Below are positions 9,289 to 19,476 of a stretch of DNA of 64,000 bases, piece by piece. A model generated the notes under the pieces. The model searched no databases. It was given only the letters and a program-made list of their open reading frames with translations, and was not told the DNA's origin. A program made the position numbers and the translations under genes. The stretch spans positions 154,611 through 218,610 of the forward strand of contig NZ_NIFO01000006.1 of NCBI RefSeq assembly GCF_002233755.1. The letters are read 5' to 3'. Source of the stretch: Acinetobacter piscicola (GTDB lineage Bacteria > Pseudomonadota > Gammaproteobacteria > Pseudomonadales > Moraxellaceae). Each line of letters starts with the position of its first letter. The first letter of the stretch is position 1.

Positions 9289-11124
9289 ATGTCTGATATT
9301 AAAACTCTCCGTAACATTGCCATCATTGCGCACGTCGATCATGGTAAAACCACTCTGGTAGACAAACTTCTGCAACAATCTGGTGCTCTCGGCGATCGCG
9401 CGGGTGAGGTCGAGCGTGTCATGGATTCGAATGCGTTAGAATCAGAACGTGGTATTACCATTCTTGCAAAAAACACTGCAATTAAATGGTTAGACAAACG
9501 TACTGACACTGAATACCGCATCAACATTGTTGACACCCCAGGACATGCTGACTTTGGTGGTGAAGTTGAACGTGTTATGTCTATGGTTGACTGCGTACTT
9601 CTTCTTGTAGACTCACAAGATGGTCCAATGCCGCAAACTCGCTTTGTAACATCGAAAGCATTTGCTCGTGGTTTGAAGCCAATCGTTGTATTAAACAAAG
9701 TTGACCGTCCAGGTGCACGTCCTGATTGGGTAATGGATCAAGTTTTTGATTTATTTGATAATCTTGGCGCTTCTGATGAACAGTTAGACTTCCCAGTTGT
9801 TTATGCTTCTGGCTTAAACGGTATTGCTGGTCGTGAAGTTGATAATCTTGCAGCAGATATGACACCGTTGTTTGAAACGATTGTTGACATCGTTGAACCA
9901 CCAGCAGTTGATGTTGATGGTCCGTTCCAAATGCAAATTTCATCTCTTGACTATAATAGTTTCGTAGGTGTAATTGGTATTGGTCGTATTCAACGTGGTT
10001 CTGTGAAAACAAATACACAAGTTACTGTGATTGATAAAGATGGCAAAACACGTAATGGCCGTATTTTAAAAATCATGGGTTATCATGGTCTTGACCGTGT
10101 AGATGTTGATAATGCAGGCGCTGGCGATATCGTATGTATCACAGGTTTGGATTCTCTTAACATTTCTGACACGATTTGTGATCCGAAAAATGTTGAAGCT
10201 TTACCGCCATTGTCTGTAGATGAACCTACAGTTTCGATGACTTTCCAAGTAAACAATTCTCCATTTGCTGGTCGTGAAGGTAAATTTGTAACATCACGTA
10301 ACATTCGTGAGCGTTTAGATCGTGAGTTGATCCATAACGTTGCTTTACGTGTTGAGGATACTGACAGTCCAGATCGTTTCAAAGTTTCTGGCCGTGGTGA
10401 GCTTCATTTATCTGTTCTTATTGAGAATATGCGTCGTGAAGGTTTCGAGATGGGTGTATCTCGTCCTGAAGTGATCATGAAAGAAGTAGATGGTGAAATT
10501 CAAGAGCCGTTTGAAAATGTAACTTTTGACGTTGAAGAACAACATCAAGGTTCAATTATGGAGCAAATGGGCTTCCGTAAAGGCGAAATGACCAATATGG
10601 AGCTTGATGGCAAAGGCCGTATCCGTATTGAAGCAACTGTTCCTTCACGTGGCTTAATTGGCTTCCGTTCTGAATTCTTAACCATTACTTCTGGTACTGG
10701 TATTATGACTTCAAGCTTCTCACATTATGGTACTGCGAAAGCAGGTACTGTTGCGAAGCGTCAAAACGGTGTACTTGTATCAATGGTTAATGGTACATGT
10801 TTAGCGTTTGCTTTATTCACTCTACAAGATCGTGGTCGTCTATTTGCTGAACCACAGTTAGAAGTGTATGAAGGTATGATTGTTGGTATGAACTCACGTT
10901 CAGACGACATGACGGTTAACCCGACTAAAGCAAAACAGTTAACGAACATGCGTGCATCGGGTACAGATGAAGCATTAACCTTAACTCCTGCTATTCGTTT
11001 CACACTTGAACAAGCTTTAGAATTTATTGAAGATGATGAATTGGTTGAAGTTACACCTAAATCAGTTCGTATTCGTAAAAAATTCTTAACTGAAAATGAA
11101 CGTAAACGTAACCGTGGTAAGTAA
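9289..11124 (+). CDS. typA: ribosome-associated GTPase TypA/BipA
   Basis: A 611-residue translational GTPase. G motifs are visible: G1 AHVDHGKT, G2 region with RGITI, G3 DTPGH, G4 NKVD. EF-G-like domains follow and the C-terminal domain is specific to BipA. It acts on the 50S subunit during assembly and in stress or cold growth. The start MSDIKTLRNIAIIAHVDHGKT agrees with the family length. A TATAAT box at 9251-9256 lies about 33 bp ahead of the ATG, implying a very short leader. A strong terminator follows. Confidence 0.95.
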   Translation: MSDIKTLRNIAIIAHVDHGKTTLVDKLLQQSGALGDRAGEVERVMDSNALESERGITILAKNTAIKWLDKRTDTEYRINIVDTPGHADFGGEVERVMSMVDCVLLLVDSQDGPMPQTRFVTSKAFARGLKPIVVLNKVDRPGARPDWVMDQVFDLFDNLGASDEQLDFPVVYASGLNGIAGREVDNLAADMTPLFETIVDIVEPPAVDVDGPFQMQISSLDYNSFVGVIGIGRIQRGSVKTNTQVTVIDKDGKTRNGRILKIMGYHGLDRVDVDNAGAGDIVCITGLDSLNISDTICDPKNVEALPPLSVDEPTVSMTFQVNNSPFAGREGKFVTSRNIRERLDRELIHNVALRVEDTDSPDRFKVSGRGELHLSVLIENMRREGFEMGVSRPEVIMKEVDGEIQEPFENVTFDVEEQHQGSIMEQMGFRKGEMTNMELDGKGRIRIEATVPSRGLIGFRSEFLTITSGTGIMTSSFSHYGTAKAGTVAKRQNGVLVSMVNGTCLAFALFTLQDRGRLFAEPQLEVYEGMIVGMNSRSDDMTVNPTKAKQLTNMRASGTDEALTLTPAIRFTLEQALEFIEDDELVEVTPKSVRIRKKFLTENERKRNRGK

Positions 11125-11147
11125 TTTTTAAATTACCAAGGTATGTT

Positions 11148-11183
11148 AAAAACCGCAATCTTGATCAAGATTGCGGTTTTTTT
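11148..11183 (+). terminator. terminator of typA
   Basis: A self-complementary stem AAACCGCAATC/GATTGCGGTTT centred on TTGATCAA at 11161-11168, ending in a run of T. Confidence 0.85.
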
Positions 11184-11308
11184 ATATAAATTGTAAAGAA
11201 ATATAAGAAATCTACAAAAACCGAGTAAATTAGGTGGAAATATATATTAAATTTTAATGTATACTTCGTCACATAAAAATTACGCAAAAATAGAGCGTGG
11301 AGATACAA

Positions 11309-11734
11309 ATGAGCATTATTTCAGAATTTAAAGAGTTTGCTGTCAAAGGCAATATGATGGACTTGGCTATTGGTGTAATCATCGGTGGGGCTTTTAATAA
11401 AATTATTGATTCTTTAGTAAAAGACATCATCATGCCGTTAATCTCTGTGATTACTGGTGGTGGTGTAGATTTTACTCAAAAGTTTGTTGTGCTTGGGAAC
11501 AATCCAAATAACCTAACTTCACTGGATGAACTTACAAAAGCAGGGGTTAACGTTTTAACCTATGGTAATTTCATAACGATCGTATTGAACTTCCTCATTT
11601 TAATGTGGGTTGTATTCTTGTTGGTTAAATTCTTAAATAAAATCCGTAAACCTGCGGAAGAAGCACCAGCAGCAACGCCAGAAGATATTGAATTATTACG
11701 TGAAATTCGCGATGAATTGAAACGTAAAGCTTAA
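11309..11734 (+). CDS. mscL: large-conductance mechanosensitive channel MscL
   Basis: A 141-residue inner-membrane channel protein with the MscL start ([22 protein letters not shown]), two transmembrane helices separated by a periplasmic loop, and a charged C-terminal helix ending [13 protein letters not shown]. It opens under membrane tension to release solutes after osmotic downshift. A GTG at 11297 extends the frame, but GTGGAG lies just before the ATG at 11309, so that start is preferred. A hairpin terminator follows. Confidence 0.95.
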   Translation: MSIISEFKEFAVKGNMMDLAIGVIIGGAFNKIIDSLVKDIIMPLISVITGGGVDFTQKFVVLGNNPNNLTSLDELTKAGVNVLTYGNFITIVLNFLILMWVVFLLVKFLNKIRKPAEEAPAATPEDIELLREIRDELKRKA

Positions 11735-11756
11735 CGATTGGTAATTCCTAATCAAT

Positions 11757-11785
11757 AAACGGTACTTTTAAGTGCCGTTTTTTTT
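11757..11785 (+). terminator. terminator of mscL
   Basis: AAACGGTACTT pairs with AAGTGCCGTTT (one G-T pair), followed by eight T. Confidence 0.85.
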
Positions 11786-11830
11786 ATGAATCGTTTATGA
11801 TTATTCTTAAAAGAGCATAGGAACATCATC

Positions 11831-12430
11831 ATGACAAAAAGTTTAATCATTGCAATGATGTTTATAGGACTCATAGGTTGTTCCGAACCACAAAAGAATC
11901 CAGATGATATTCAAAATAAAACCAAGAATTTAAGCTTTGATGAGATGCCCAATGAAAAGACTGTTTTTGAAGTGATCGAAGCAAAGTCGATTGATGAAAA
12001 TGATGCTTTATTGGTAGCGCTACAAACTCAGTTGCTTAAAGATCAATTTGAATTTGTTGAAAAAGAAAGTGGAACATCTTGGTCTGAAAATGATTGTACC
12101 AATAATAAAGTGATCCAAGTCAAAGGAGATGGGATACGTTCATATCGGGCCGAGAGTCAGGTCAAAGTGGGTCAAAAAAATAACATCCGTCCTGATTTCA
12201 GTTTATTGGTTTTTGCTTTTGAAGATGCGCAACTTGCAGAGAAAAACTTTATCAGTTTAAAAACAGCAGTTGAATCAGATAACGGTTTTTGTAATGGAAA
12301 ATCACCAGAAGTTATCGTACGTAATGGTAATGAGGTGTTTTATTTCACCTCTCGTGCAGAAATGTTTAGATCTTATCTTGATCAGTATTCTCAATACGTT
12401 GAAGACTATAAAGCCGAAAAGCAACCTTAA
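11831..12430 (+). CDS. lipoprotein of unknown function
   Basis: A 199-residue protein with a lipoprotein signal peptide (hydrophobic segment ending IGLIGC). The mature part is acidic, with two cysteines near the middle (DCTNN and GFCNGK) that could form a disulfide. I recognise no domain. It is monocistronic, converging on ppiC-mutM. The start ATG has only a weak upstream purine stretch (ATAGGA). Confidence 0.7.
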   Translation: MTKSLIIAMMFIGLIGCSEPQKNPDDIQNKTKNLSFDEMPNEKTVFEVIEAKSIDENDALLVALQTQLLKDQFEFVEKESGTSWSENDCTNNKVIQVKGDGIRSYRAESQVKVGQKNNIRPDFSLLVFAFEDAQLAEKNFISLKTAVESDNGFCNGKSPEVIVRNGNEVFYFTSRAEMFRSYLDQYSQYVEDYKAEKQP

Positions 12431-12482
12431 AATAAACAGTATCTTCAACATATTTGAACATATAAATATTTGCTTTGCTGGC

Positions 12483-12767
12483 TTAAAAATCCATACGAAA
12501 CTTAATTTCAAGTAAGTGAAAACCAAACTGACTTTTTACTGGACCATGAAGTACACGTTCTGCGGCAGTAAAAACCAGTTTATCAATCACAGGTACCAAT
12601 TGCCCCTTTTTAACTTCGCCGAGTTCTCCACCACGTTTGGCGGAATTGCATGTGGAATACTGTTTCGCAATTTTTGTAAAATCAGCGCCATCTAAAATTT
12701 TCTTTTTTAGTTGTTCTGCCAAATCTTTATCTTTGACTAAAATATGACGAACAATTGCAGTTTTCAT
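12483..12767 (-). CDS. ppiC: parvulin-type peptidyl-prolyl isomerase PpiC
   Basis: A 94-residue single-domain rotamase very close to E. coli PpiC in length and motifs: HILVKDKDLAEQL, GADFTKIAKQYS, CNSAKRGGELGE and FGFHLLEI. It has no signal peptide, so it acts in the cytoplasm, isomerising peptidyl-proline bonds. Its start codon overlaps the mutM stop by 4 nt, so it is translationally coupled to the repair enzyme gene. Confidence 0.9.
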   Translation of the reverse strand: MKTAIVRHILVKDKDLAEQLKKKILDGADFTKIAKQYSTCNSAKRGGELGEVKKGQLVPVIDKLVFTAAERVLHGPVKSQFGFHLLEIKFRMDF

Positions 12768-13612
12768 TTAGATTTACCTCGCTGAGTTTTTGGGGTGTTC
12801 ACTTTTTTCAAAGGTTGGCATTGTGGGCAAAATACACTTGCACGCTGTCCTAATTTCAAGTTTTCCAATGTGGTTTCGCAATTCACGCACATTTCACCCG
12901 CACGACCATAGGCCAATAAGGTTTGTTGAAAATAACCATTTTCACCCATTGCATTGCTATAGTCTTTTAAGGTTGAGCCACCTAAATCAATGGCTTGCTT
13001 TAAAATACGTTTAATTTCCACAACCAGTTTTTCAATTTGCTCTGCGGACAAAGTTGAGGCAGGCTGCGCTGGATGAATCCCTAAATTAAATAAACTTTCT
13101 GTAGCGTAAATATTGCCCACACCAACCACGATATGGTTATCCATGATTGCAACTTTTATGCCGACATTTTTATTTTTTAATTTATTGGTTAAATATTCTT
13201 TATTAAATGAGTTGCTTAAAGGTTCAGGGCCCAATGTATCTATCAATTTGGTTTGGCTTTCTTCATTGAGCCAAATGATACAGCCAAAACGACGTGGATC
13301 ATGATAGCGCAATTGCTGATCTTCAAATTGAATAATCAAATGATCATGTTTTCGCAATTCGTCTTGAGTCTCACAAATTCTGAAACTACCAGACATACCA
13401 AGGTGCCACAACATGCTATGTGTTTCAAACTCAGCCAAAATATATTTTGAGCGACGGCTAAGCTTTAAGAGTTTTTGTCCCTGTAAATTTTGAATATCTT
13501 CAGGAATAGGCCATCTTAAGCGCGATTCTCGAACTTGAACGTGTATAACTTTTTGATTCAGTAAAGGGAATAAACTGGTTTTTGTGGTTTCAACTTCTGG
13601 AAGTTCAGGCAT
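12764..13612 (-). CDS. mutM: formamidopyrimidine-DNA glycosylase (Fpg/MutM)
   Basis: A 282-residue bifunctional base-excision enzyme that removes 8-oxoguanine and formamidopyrimidines and cleaves the strand. The start at 13612 gives MPELPEVET, which places the catalytic Pro1 and Glu2 correctly; a longer frame from 13630 would bury them. The beta-elimination lysine lies in SRRSKYILAEF. The C-terminal zinc finger is complete (CVNC and CPQC). ppiC follows with a 4-nt overlap. Confidence 0.95.
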   Translation of the reverse strand: MPELPEVETTKTSLFPLLNQKVIHVQVRESRLRWPIPEDIQNLQGQKLLKLSRRSKYILAEFETHSMLWHLGMSGSFRICETQDELRKHDHLIIQFEDQQLRYHDPRRFGCIIWLNEESQTKLIDTLGPEPLSNSFNKEYLTNKLKNKNVGIKVAIMDNHIVVGVGNIYATESLFNLGIHPAQPASTLSAEQIEKLVVEIKRILKQAIDLGGSTLKDYSNAMGENGYFQQTLLAYGRAGEMCVNCETTLENLKLGQRASVFCPQCQPLKKVNTPKTQRGKSK

Positions 13613-13917
13613 GTCATTATCAGAATACAAAACATTGGAGGCTATTGTATTGGAGAATGAGAGGTGTATAAAGCCGAGAAGGTTGATGGTTCGTTATTTC
13701 GGTTAAGAACAGAAGTTGTGTGTCTTTTGAATAAGATAAAAAGCACAGTGGTGGGTAAAGGTGGTTATTTCTAAAGAACTAATGCAAAAGAAAGCTTAAT
13801 TTGATGGCACAAATTTGAGACAGTTGAAAGAAGCGATGCAGGGTATAATGTTCAGCTAAACAATTCATATTACCCTACTAAATGATTCATGCTTTGATCT
13901 TTAGTTTAGCGTATCTT

Positions 13918-13938
13918 TTAACTTGATAGACAAGTTAA
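13918..13938. promoter_or_regulatory. possible operator upstream of the PqqU-like receptor
   Basis: TTAACTTG and CAAGTTAA form a perfect 8-bp inverted repeat around ATAGA, 66 bp before the receptor start. It also fits a LysR-type pattern (TTAAC-N11-GTTAA). A TATAAT box near 13840 lies upstream. I see no clear Fur box in the 13613-14003 spacer, and no gene. Confidence 0.35.
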
Positions 13939-14003
13939 GTCGATATTGCTTTGGTCATTTAGGAGGGACGTTATTTTTCTAAATATTCCAAAGGAAGCCG
14001 TAA

Positions 14004-16136
14004 ATGCAAAGAGTGACTCATTTAAAAATTAGGACGACTCTACTTTGTTTAACGGCATGCGTTGCGCAAAACTTATATGCTGAATCAGAATCTGAGAATC
14101 CTATTCAACTGCTTCCAACGATCAAGGTTGAAGCGACTCGCTCAGATACTCATATTATTGACACACCTGCGTCAGTGTATCGTATAGATCAAGCTCAAAA
14201 TCAAAATAATATAGGGATCAATCTCACAGAAACGCTGAAAGGGATTCCTGGTTTACAACTCAATAATCGTGAAAATTATGCGCAAGACTTACAACTGTCT
14301 ATGCGTGGTTTTGGCGCACGTTCAACATTTGGGGTGCGTGGGATTCGTTTATATGTCGATGGTATTCCTGCAACCATGCCTGATGGGCAAGGTCAGACTT
14401 CTAATATTGATTTAAGCAGTTTAGATCATATAGAAGTGCTTGGTGGGCCATTTTCCTCACTTTATGGAAACTCTTCTGGTGGAACGATTTTAACCACAAC
14501 CAAAGAAGGGCAAGGTCGTGATTCTATCGAACTTGGTTATTCAGGCGGTAGTCATCATAAAAATCGGGCAAATATTATTTTGCAAGGTGGTGCAGACAAA
14601 GTCAATGAACCGAGTTATGTGGTGAGTTCATCGTATTTTGATACCGATGGCTATCGTGAGCATAGCGATGCCCAAAAAGTTTTAAGTAATGCAAAACTCA
14701 CTTGGAATTTAGCTGATGGTTCTAAAATCAATTGGTTAATGAATTATGTTGATATTTCTGCCAATGACCCGCAAGGTTTGACACGTGCCCAATGGAAAGC
14801 TGATCCTCAACAACAAGTGCCATTTTTAAAGCAGTTTAATGTCCGTAAAGATATCAATCAGACACAAACTGGGTGGAATTGGACAAAACCGTTAAACGAT
14901 CAAAATGAAATTTATAGCATGATGTATTTAGGTCATCGTGAAGTCACACAATATCAGTCTATTCCAATGTCAACGCAAAATAATCCACGTCAGGCGGGAG
15001 GCGTGATTGATTTTGAACGTGATTATTATGGTGCGGATCTACGTTGGACGGGTAAAGACTTATTACCCAATACGCGTTTGAGTGTTGGCTTGGCTTATGA
15101 TGCGATGAATGAAAATCGTCAGGGTTATGAAAACTTTATTTTAGAAAATAATAAACCTAATTATGGCGTTAAAGGTGAGTTACGCCGTGATGAAAATAAT
15201 ACCTTATGGAATTTAGATCCTTATTTGCAAGCTTCTTGGCAATTTTTACCGACTGTGCGATTGGATACAGGTCTGCGTTATAGCAATGTGCATTATCAAT
15301 CTGAAGACCACTATATAAAAGGTACAAAGGGTGATGATAGTGGCAGTACCGATTATCAAAAAGTTTTGCCATCTGCTGCTTTTACTTGGGAAATCACGCC
15401 TGAGCTAAGTACTTATATTAGTTATGCCAAAGGTTTTGAAACACCGACTTTTACAGAAATGGCCTATCCAGCGGAAGGCACTGCTGGAATCAACTTTGCT
15501 TTAAAAGCATCGACCAGTGATAACTATGAGTTAGGATTAAAAACGCAGAACCGTTTAGGTGATTTCACAGCTGCTGTTTTCCAAAGCAATACACGAGATG
15601 ACATTGTTTCTGCGGGATCTGTTGATGGTCGTGCTACTTTTAAAAATGCAGATAAAACTTTACGTCAGGGTGTGGAGCTTTCTTGGAATAAAAATCTATG
15701 GCAGGATTTAACTGCGCAAGCCAGTTATAGTTTCTTAGATGCAACTTTTGACGCAGATATTGCTAATTCAGACCCTCAGAAAGTGATTAAAAGTGGAAAT
15801 TACATTCCTGGAATTGCAAAAAATCAAGCTTATATTGCTTTAGGATGGCAGCCTGAAACGGGCTTTAATGCAGGTATCGATGTTCGTTATATGGGCAAAA
15901 TCTATGTCGATGATTTGAATAGCGATGCCGCACCAAGTTATACCTTAAGCAGTGCCAATGTCGGTTATATTTGGAAAAATAATGACTGGAAAGTCCGTAG
16001 CTTTGCTCGTATCGATAATTTATTTGATAAAAATTATGTGGGTTCAGTGATTGTAAATGACGGAAATAGCCGTTTCTTTGAACCCGCAGATGGTCTAAAT
16101 TGGAGTGCGGGACTGAGTGTCACCAAGCAATTTTAA
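14004..16136 (+). CDS. pqqU: TonB-dependent receptor, PqqU/YncD-like
   Basis: A 710-residue outer-membrane receptor: signal peptide ending near YAES, a TonB-box-like LPTIKVEATR, a plug domain (about residues 55-165) and a 22-strand barrel ending in phenylalanine. It closely follows E. coli YncD: YAQDLQLSMRGFGARST, IRLYVDGIPATMPDGQGQTS, TTQYQSIPM-like and VGSVIVND motifs are shared. YncD has been shown to import the cofactor PQQ and renamed PqqU. Two PQQ-type dehydrogenases in the same window fit that role. The ligand assignment is by homology. GGAAG precedes the ATG. Confidence 0.8.
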   Translation: MQRVTHLKIRTTLLCLTACVAQNLYAESESENPIQLLPTIKVEATRSDTHIIDTPASVYRIDQAQNQNNIGINLTETLKGIPGLQLNNRENYAQDLQLSMRGFGARSTFGVRGIRLYVDGIPATMPDGQGQTSNIDLSSLDHIEVLGGPFSSLYGNSSGGTILTTTKEGQGRDSIELGYSGGSHHKNRANIILQGGADKVNEPSYVVSSSYFDTDGYREHSDAQKVLSNAKLTWNLADGSKINWLMNYVDISANDPQGLTRAQWKADPQQQVPFLKQFNVRKDINQTQTGWNWTKPLNDQNEIYSMMYLGHREVTQYQSIPMSTQNNPRQAGGVIDFERDYYGADLRWTGKDLLPNTRLSVGLAYDAMNENRQGYENFILENNKPNYGVKGELRRDENNTLWNLDPYLQASWQFLPTVRLDTGLRYSNVHYQSEDHYIKGTKGDDSGSTDYQKVLPSAAFTWEITPELSTYISYAKGFETPTFTEMAYPAEGTAGINFALKASTSDNYELGLKTQNRLGDFTAAVFQSNTRDDIVSAGSVDGRATFKNADKTLRQGVELSWNKNLWQDLTAQASYSFLDATFDADIANSDPQKVIKSGNYIPGIAKNQAYIALGWQPETGFNAGIDVRYMGKIYVDDLNSDAAPSYTLSSANVGYIWKNNDWKVRSFARIDNLFDKNYVGSVIVNDGNSRFFEPADGLNWSAGLSVTKQF

Positions 16137-16202
16137 TCGTCACTTTGAATTAAATCATCTTTAATCAAATCATCCTATTTAAGCATTAGAGGGAAGGTGT
16201 TC

Positions 16203-17348
16203 ATGTCTATGTCGGTTCAATCGTCGGTAAAGTCAAAGTTATTTGAGCAAATTCAGTTCGGTTCACTTTCCCTTGTGAATAAAATCGTCATTGCACCAAT
16301 GTGCCAATACTCTGCAACAGATCAAGGTGAAGTTACCTACTGGCATGAACAGCAGTGGGCGAATTATGCTTTATCAGGTGCAGGTTTATGTATTGTGGAA
16401 GCAACAGCCGTACAGGCCAATGGTCGGATTAGTTATGCTGATCTTGGGCTTTGGAATGATACGCAACGTGATCAAATCAAAGCACTTTTGCATAAAGTGA
16501 AAAGTATTTCTCCAATGCCTTTTGCAATACAACTTGCACATGCAGGACGCAAAGCATCTACGGAAAAACCGTGGTTGGTTAAACATGGTAAAGGTCAGAT
16601 TGCACCTGAGCTTGAACATGGATGGCAAACGGTTTCAGCCAGTCATATTGCATTTAATCAGGCTGATGTTTTACCGCATGCGTTAAGTATTGCTGAAATT
16701 AAGCAAATACAGCAAGACTTTGCTGCGGCAGCGGTTCGTGCTGTAGAGGCGGGTTTTTCTTTAATTGAAGTGCATGCAGCGCATGGTTATTTGCTACATC
16801 AGTTTATGTCTCCACTGTCGAATCACCGTCAGGATGAGTATGGTGGCAGTTTTGAAAATCGTATTCGCTTTACTTTAGACGTGGTACAAGCAATACAACA
16901 GGTCGTACCACACGATTTTCCAGTAGGGATTCGTGTTTCAGCAACGGATTGGATGGAAGCAGAAAATGCTTGGGATATAGCATCGAGCGTTGAATTATCT
17001 AAAGCTTTAGAGCAACTTGGCGTTGCCTATATTCATGTATCTTCAGGCGGATTACATGAAAAACAAAACATTAAAATTGCTGCAAACTACCAAGTTCCAT
17101 TTGCAAATGTAATTAAAAAACAAGTGAATATTCCAGTAATAACAGTAGGTATGATTACAGAGGCTGAACAAGCCGAACAGATTTTGCAAAATGAAGAAGC
17201 TGATGCAATTGGTTTGGCTCGAGCAATACTTTATGATCCACGTTGGCCGTGGCATGCTGCTGCAAAACTGGGTGAAAAAGTTCAAATAGCACCACAATAC
17301 TTGCGTTGTCAGCCACATGGTGTTAAAGATTTATTTTCAGCGTTTTAA
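16203..17348 (+). CDS. NADH:flavin oxidoreductase (old yellow enzyme, YqjM/NamA class)
   Basis: A 381-residue FMN-dependent TIM-barrel ene-reductase. The start region KIVIAPMCQYSA carries the Cys typical of the YqjM/NamA class. EVHAAHGYLLHQFMSP and NHRQDEYGGS are family hallmarks, and HAGRKAS is the usual flavin/substrate region. It should reduce activated C=C bonds using NAD(P)H. The ATG at 16203 has GGGAAGG upstream; the frame extends to a GTG two codons earlier. It follows the PqqU-like receptor by 66 bp and may be co-transcribed with it. Confidence 0.9.
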   Translation: MSMSVQSSVKSKLFEQIQFGSLSLVNKIVIAPMCQYSATDQGEVTYWHEQQWANYALSGAGLCIVEATAVQANGRISYADLGLWNDTQRDQIKALLHKVKSISPMPFAIQLAHAGRKASTEKPWLVKHGKGQIAPELEHGWQTVSASHIAFNQADVLPHALSIAEIKQIQQDFAAAAVRAVEAGFSLIEVHAAHGYLLHQFMSPLSNHRQDEYGGSFENRIRFTLDVVQAIQQVVPHDFPVGIRVSATDWMEAENAWDIASSVELSKALEQLGVAYIHVSSGGLHEKQNIKIAANYQVPFANVIKKQVNIPVITVGMITEAEQAEQILQNEEADAIGLARAILYDPRWPWHAAAKLGEKVQIAPQYLRCQPHGVKDLFSAF

Positions 17349-17453
17349 TATTTTGCTATTCAACAATAATGATTTATTAAAAACATTTAAGTATTTGAAA
17401 GATATATTTTAGGGTGTATCTTTCTTTACATCTTCAGGAAAGGGCGCAATTGG

Positions 17454-18377
17454 ATGATTTTTTCGGTAATTTTTCCTGTATTTTTCCTGTTATTTTTAGG
17501 TTTTTTCTCAGTTCGTATTCAGCTCTTAAGCAAAGAACAAATGACTGCACTCAGTGCATTTGTGATTAAGGTTGCTTTGCCTGCACTGCTATTACATGCG
17601 CTCGCATCTAAAAACTTACAAGAAATTTGGTATCCCTCATATTTTTTCGTTTATGCAGGCGTTACAGCACTTTTATTTACACTGTCTTTTATCATTGGAG
17701 TAAAAGTATTTTCGAACACTTTTACTCATGCTTCTATCTTTTCACATGGTGCATCCATGTCGAATACCGGTTTGTTGGGTGCAGCAATATTGACCTTGCT
17801 TATGGGCAATGAAGCAATGATCTATATTTCTTTGGTGGTGATTATTGAGAGTGTTTTTCTCGTTCCTGCTGTATTGGTTTTAGCGGAAATAGGACGGCAG
17901 AATCAGCCAAATTTCACTGAAATCTTAAAAAGCACTTTATTGACCTTATTTAAAAATCCATTATTTTTATCGGTTGTGATCGGGATGAGCTGTGCCATTT
18001 TTCAGGTTCAGATTCCACATAGCTTAGATCAGGTCTTTGAAATGTTGGGACAAACAGCCGCACCATTGGCGCTGTTTATTATTGGTGGTGGAATGGTTGG
18101 ACTGACAATTCAATCTGTAAATAAGCAGACATTGTATTTAGTCTTTTCTAAAAATATATGCATGCCGATATTGGTGTATTTTGGATTGAATTATTTAACT
18201 GATTTAGATCAAAAAATGATTTATGCGGGAACTTTAATTGCTGCATTACCGATGCCGTCTATATTTGGTATCTTTGGGCAAATTTATGGTTTAAACGAGA
18301 AAGCATTAACACCATTAATGATCAGTACAGTTTTTAGTTTTATTGTGGTGAGTGTATTGATTGGGTTGTGGTGGTAA
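17454..18377 (+). CDS. AEC-family transporter
   Basis: A 307-residue membrane protein with about ten hydrophobic helices in two halves, typical of the auxin efflux carrier (AEC) family. Conserved stretches include VIKVALPALLLHAL and SNTGLLG in the first half and TAAPLALFIIGGGM in the second. Family members export or import organic acids such as malonate or malate; the substrate here cannot be told. GGAAAGG lies before the start. A symmetric hairpin ends the gene. Confidence 0.8.
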   Translation: MIFSVIFPVFFLLFLGFFSVRIQLLSKEQMTALSAFVIKVALPALLLHALASKNLQEIWYPSYFFVYAGVTALLFTLSFIIGVKVFSNTFTHASIFSHGASMSNTGLLGAAILTLLMGNEAMIYISLVVIIESVFLVPAVLVLAEIGRQNQPNFTEILKSTLLTLFKNPLFLSVVIGMSCAIFQVQIPHSLDQVFEMLGQTAAPLALFIIGGGMVGLTIQSVNKQTLYLVFSKNICMPILVYFGLNYLTDLDQKMIYAGTLIAALPMPSIFGIFGQIYGLNEKALTPLMISTVFSFIVVSVLIGLWW

Positions 18378-18403
18378 AAATACTCTCCGTAGAGAGTATT
18401 TTT
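18376..18403. terminator. bidirectional terminator
   Basis: AAAAATACTCTC and GAGAGTATTTTT form an A/T-flanked stem that would work in both directions, between the AEC transporter and the convergent Sel1-repeat gene. Confidence 0.8.
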
Positions 18404-18430
18404 CGTAGTGTGCAGTTTGAAAGAAAATAC

Positions 18431-19249
18431 TTACTTTTTAGGTGTCGCTGCTGCTGGCGCAGGGGTCTTCGCTTTTTCAGCAATAAGTTTATTCACAACT
18501 TCTAAAGATTCTTTCGCTCTAGGGACGTTTTGCTTCGCTAACTCGCCAAAAATCTTCTGAGCTTCAGGTAAGTTTTGGTTAATCAAATTGCCATTGGTCA
18601 TCATGTTTGCAACAGCCATGAGCGCAGGGATATAACCTTTTTGTGCCAACTCTTGGATCGCTTTTAAACCTTGATTGACTGTGACTGCATTTTTAGTTTT
18701 TAGACCATCGGTAATGTCATACAGTGCTTTGGCATGAATGGCTGGTGGAAAGCCTTTCTTTAGTAATGGGTCAAGTTTTTGTACTGCTAATTTGTCAGAA
18801 GCGGGTTTTCCTTCTGAAAATAACAGAACTGCCAATTCCACAGTCGCATCATCAAAACCTTGTGAAGATGCTTTTTCTAAGTATTCGCGAACTTTTTTAG
18901 GGTCTTTCGCTAAGCCTAATTGTCCAGTTGCATAACTTTGAGCCAATACATAACTCGCCACTGGATAACCTTTGGCAGATGAGTCTTGATAATATTTTAA
19001 TGCTTTTTTATCGTCTTTTGCTGTGCCTTGGCCTGTTTGAGTCAAGTATCCGATATTGTATAGTGCTTGCGCATTTCCAGTTTTAGCAAGTTTGTCCAAC
19101 TCTTGATAAGCAGCAGTGTAGTTTTTAGCTTGGATTAATTCCTGAGCTTTCGCAAATGCTGGATCTATATTACTTTTTGGAGCATCTGCGGCAAATACAG
19201 TTGCACAGGTCGATAAGCTGAGTAGTGTTGCTAAGAGAATTTTTTTCAT
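18431..19249 (-). CDS. periplasmic Sel1/TPR-repeat protein
   Basis: A 272-residue protein with a Sec signal peptide (cleavage near VFA-ADAP) followed by about five Sel1-like helical repeats with the pattern A..YNIGYLTQTGQG...D..KALKYYQ. The tail is Ala/Pro/Lys-rich. Such repeats mediate protein-protein contacts in the periplasm or outer membrane. No partner is obvious; dsbC lies 230 bp upstream on the same strand. Specific function unknown. Confidence 0.75.
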   Translation of the reverse strand: MKKILLATLLSLSTCATVFAADAPKSNIDPAFAKAQELIQAKNYTAAYQELDKLAKTGNAQALYNIGYLTQTGQGTAKDDKKALKYYQDSSAKGYPVASYVLAQSYATGQLGLAKDPKKVREYLEKASSQGFDDATVELAVLLFSEGKPASDKLAVQKLDPLLKKGFPPAIHAKALYDITDGLKTKNAVTVNQGLKAIQELAQKGYIPALMAVANMMTNGNLINQNLPEAQKIFGELAKQNVPRAKESLEVVNKLIAEKAKTPAPAAATPKK

Positions 19250-19476
19250 TGTGAGAGGATACCTTTTTTAGTCTCAACATCATCCCATTGTGGTGTTTAG
19301 GACACTGTTGAATATGTGTTTTATCATAAATTGAAAATTGTAAATGTAAACATATCAATTGTATAAGTTGATGTATTTCTGTCTAAATTGTTTATAAAAT
19401 AGAAATAATTAATCAAATATTAAGTTAGAAAAGGCAGATCCAAATTTTAAATCTGCCAATCAGAACTAAAAACTTT

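Noticed and set aside
9581..10018. 145-codon minus-strand frame inside typA
   Set aside because: It mirrors typA codons, has no ribosome binding site and no recognisable product.
12302..12526. 74-codon minus-strand frame overlapping a lipoprotein gene and ppiC
   Set aside because: Overlaps two better-supported genes and has no ribosome binding site.
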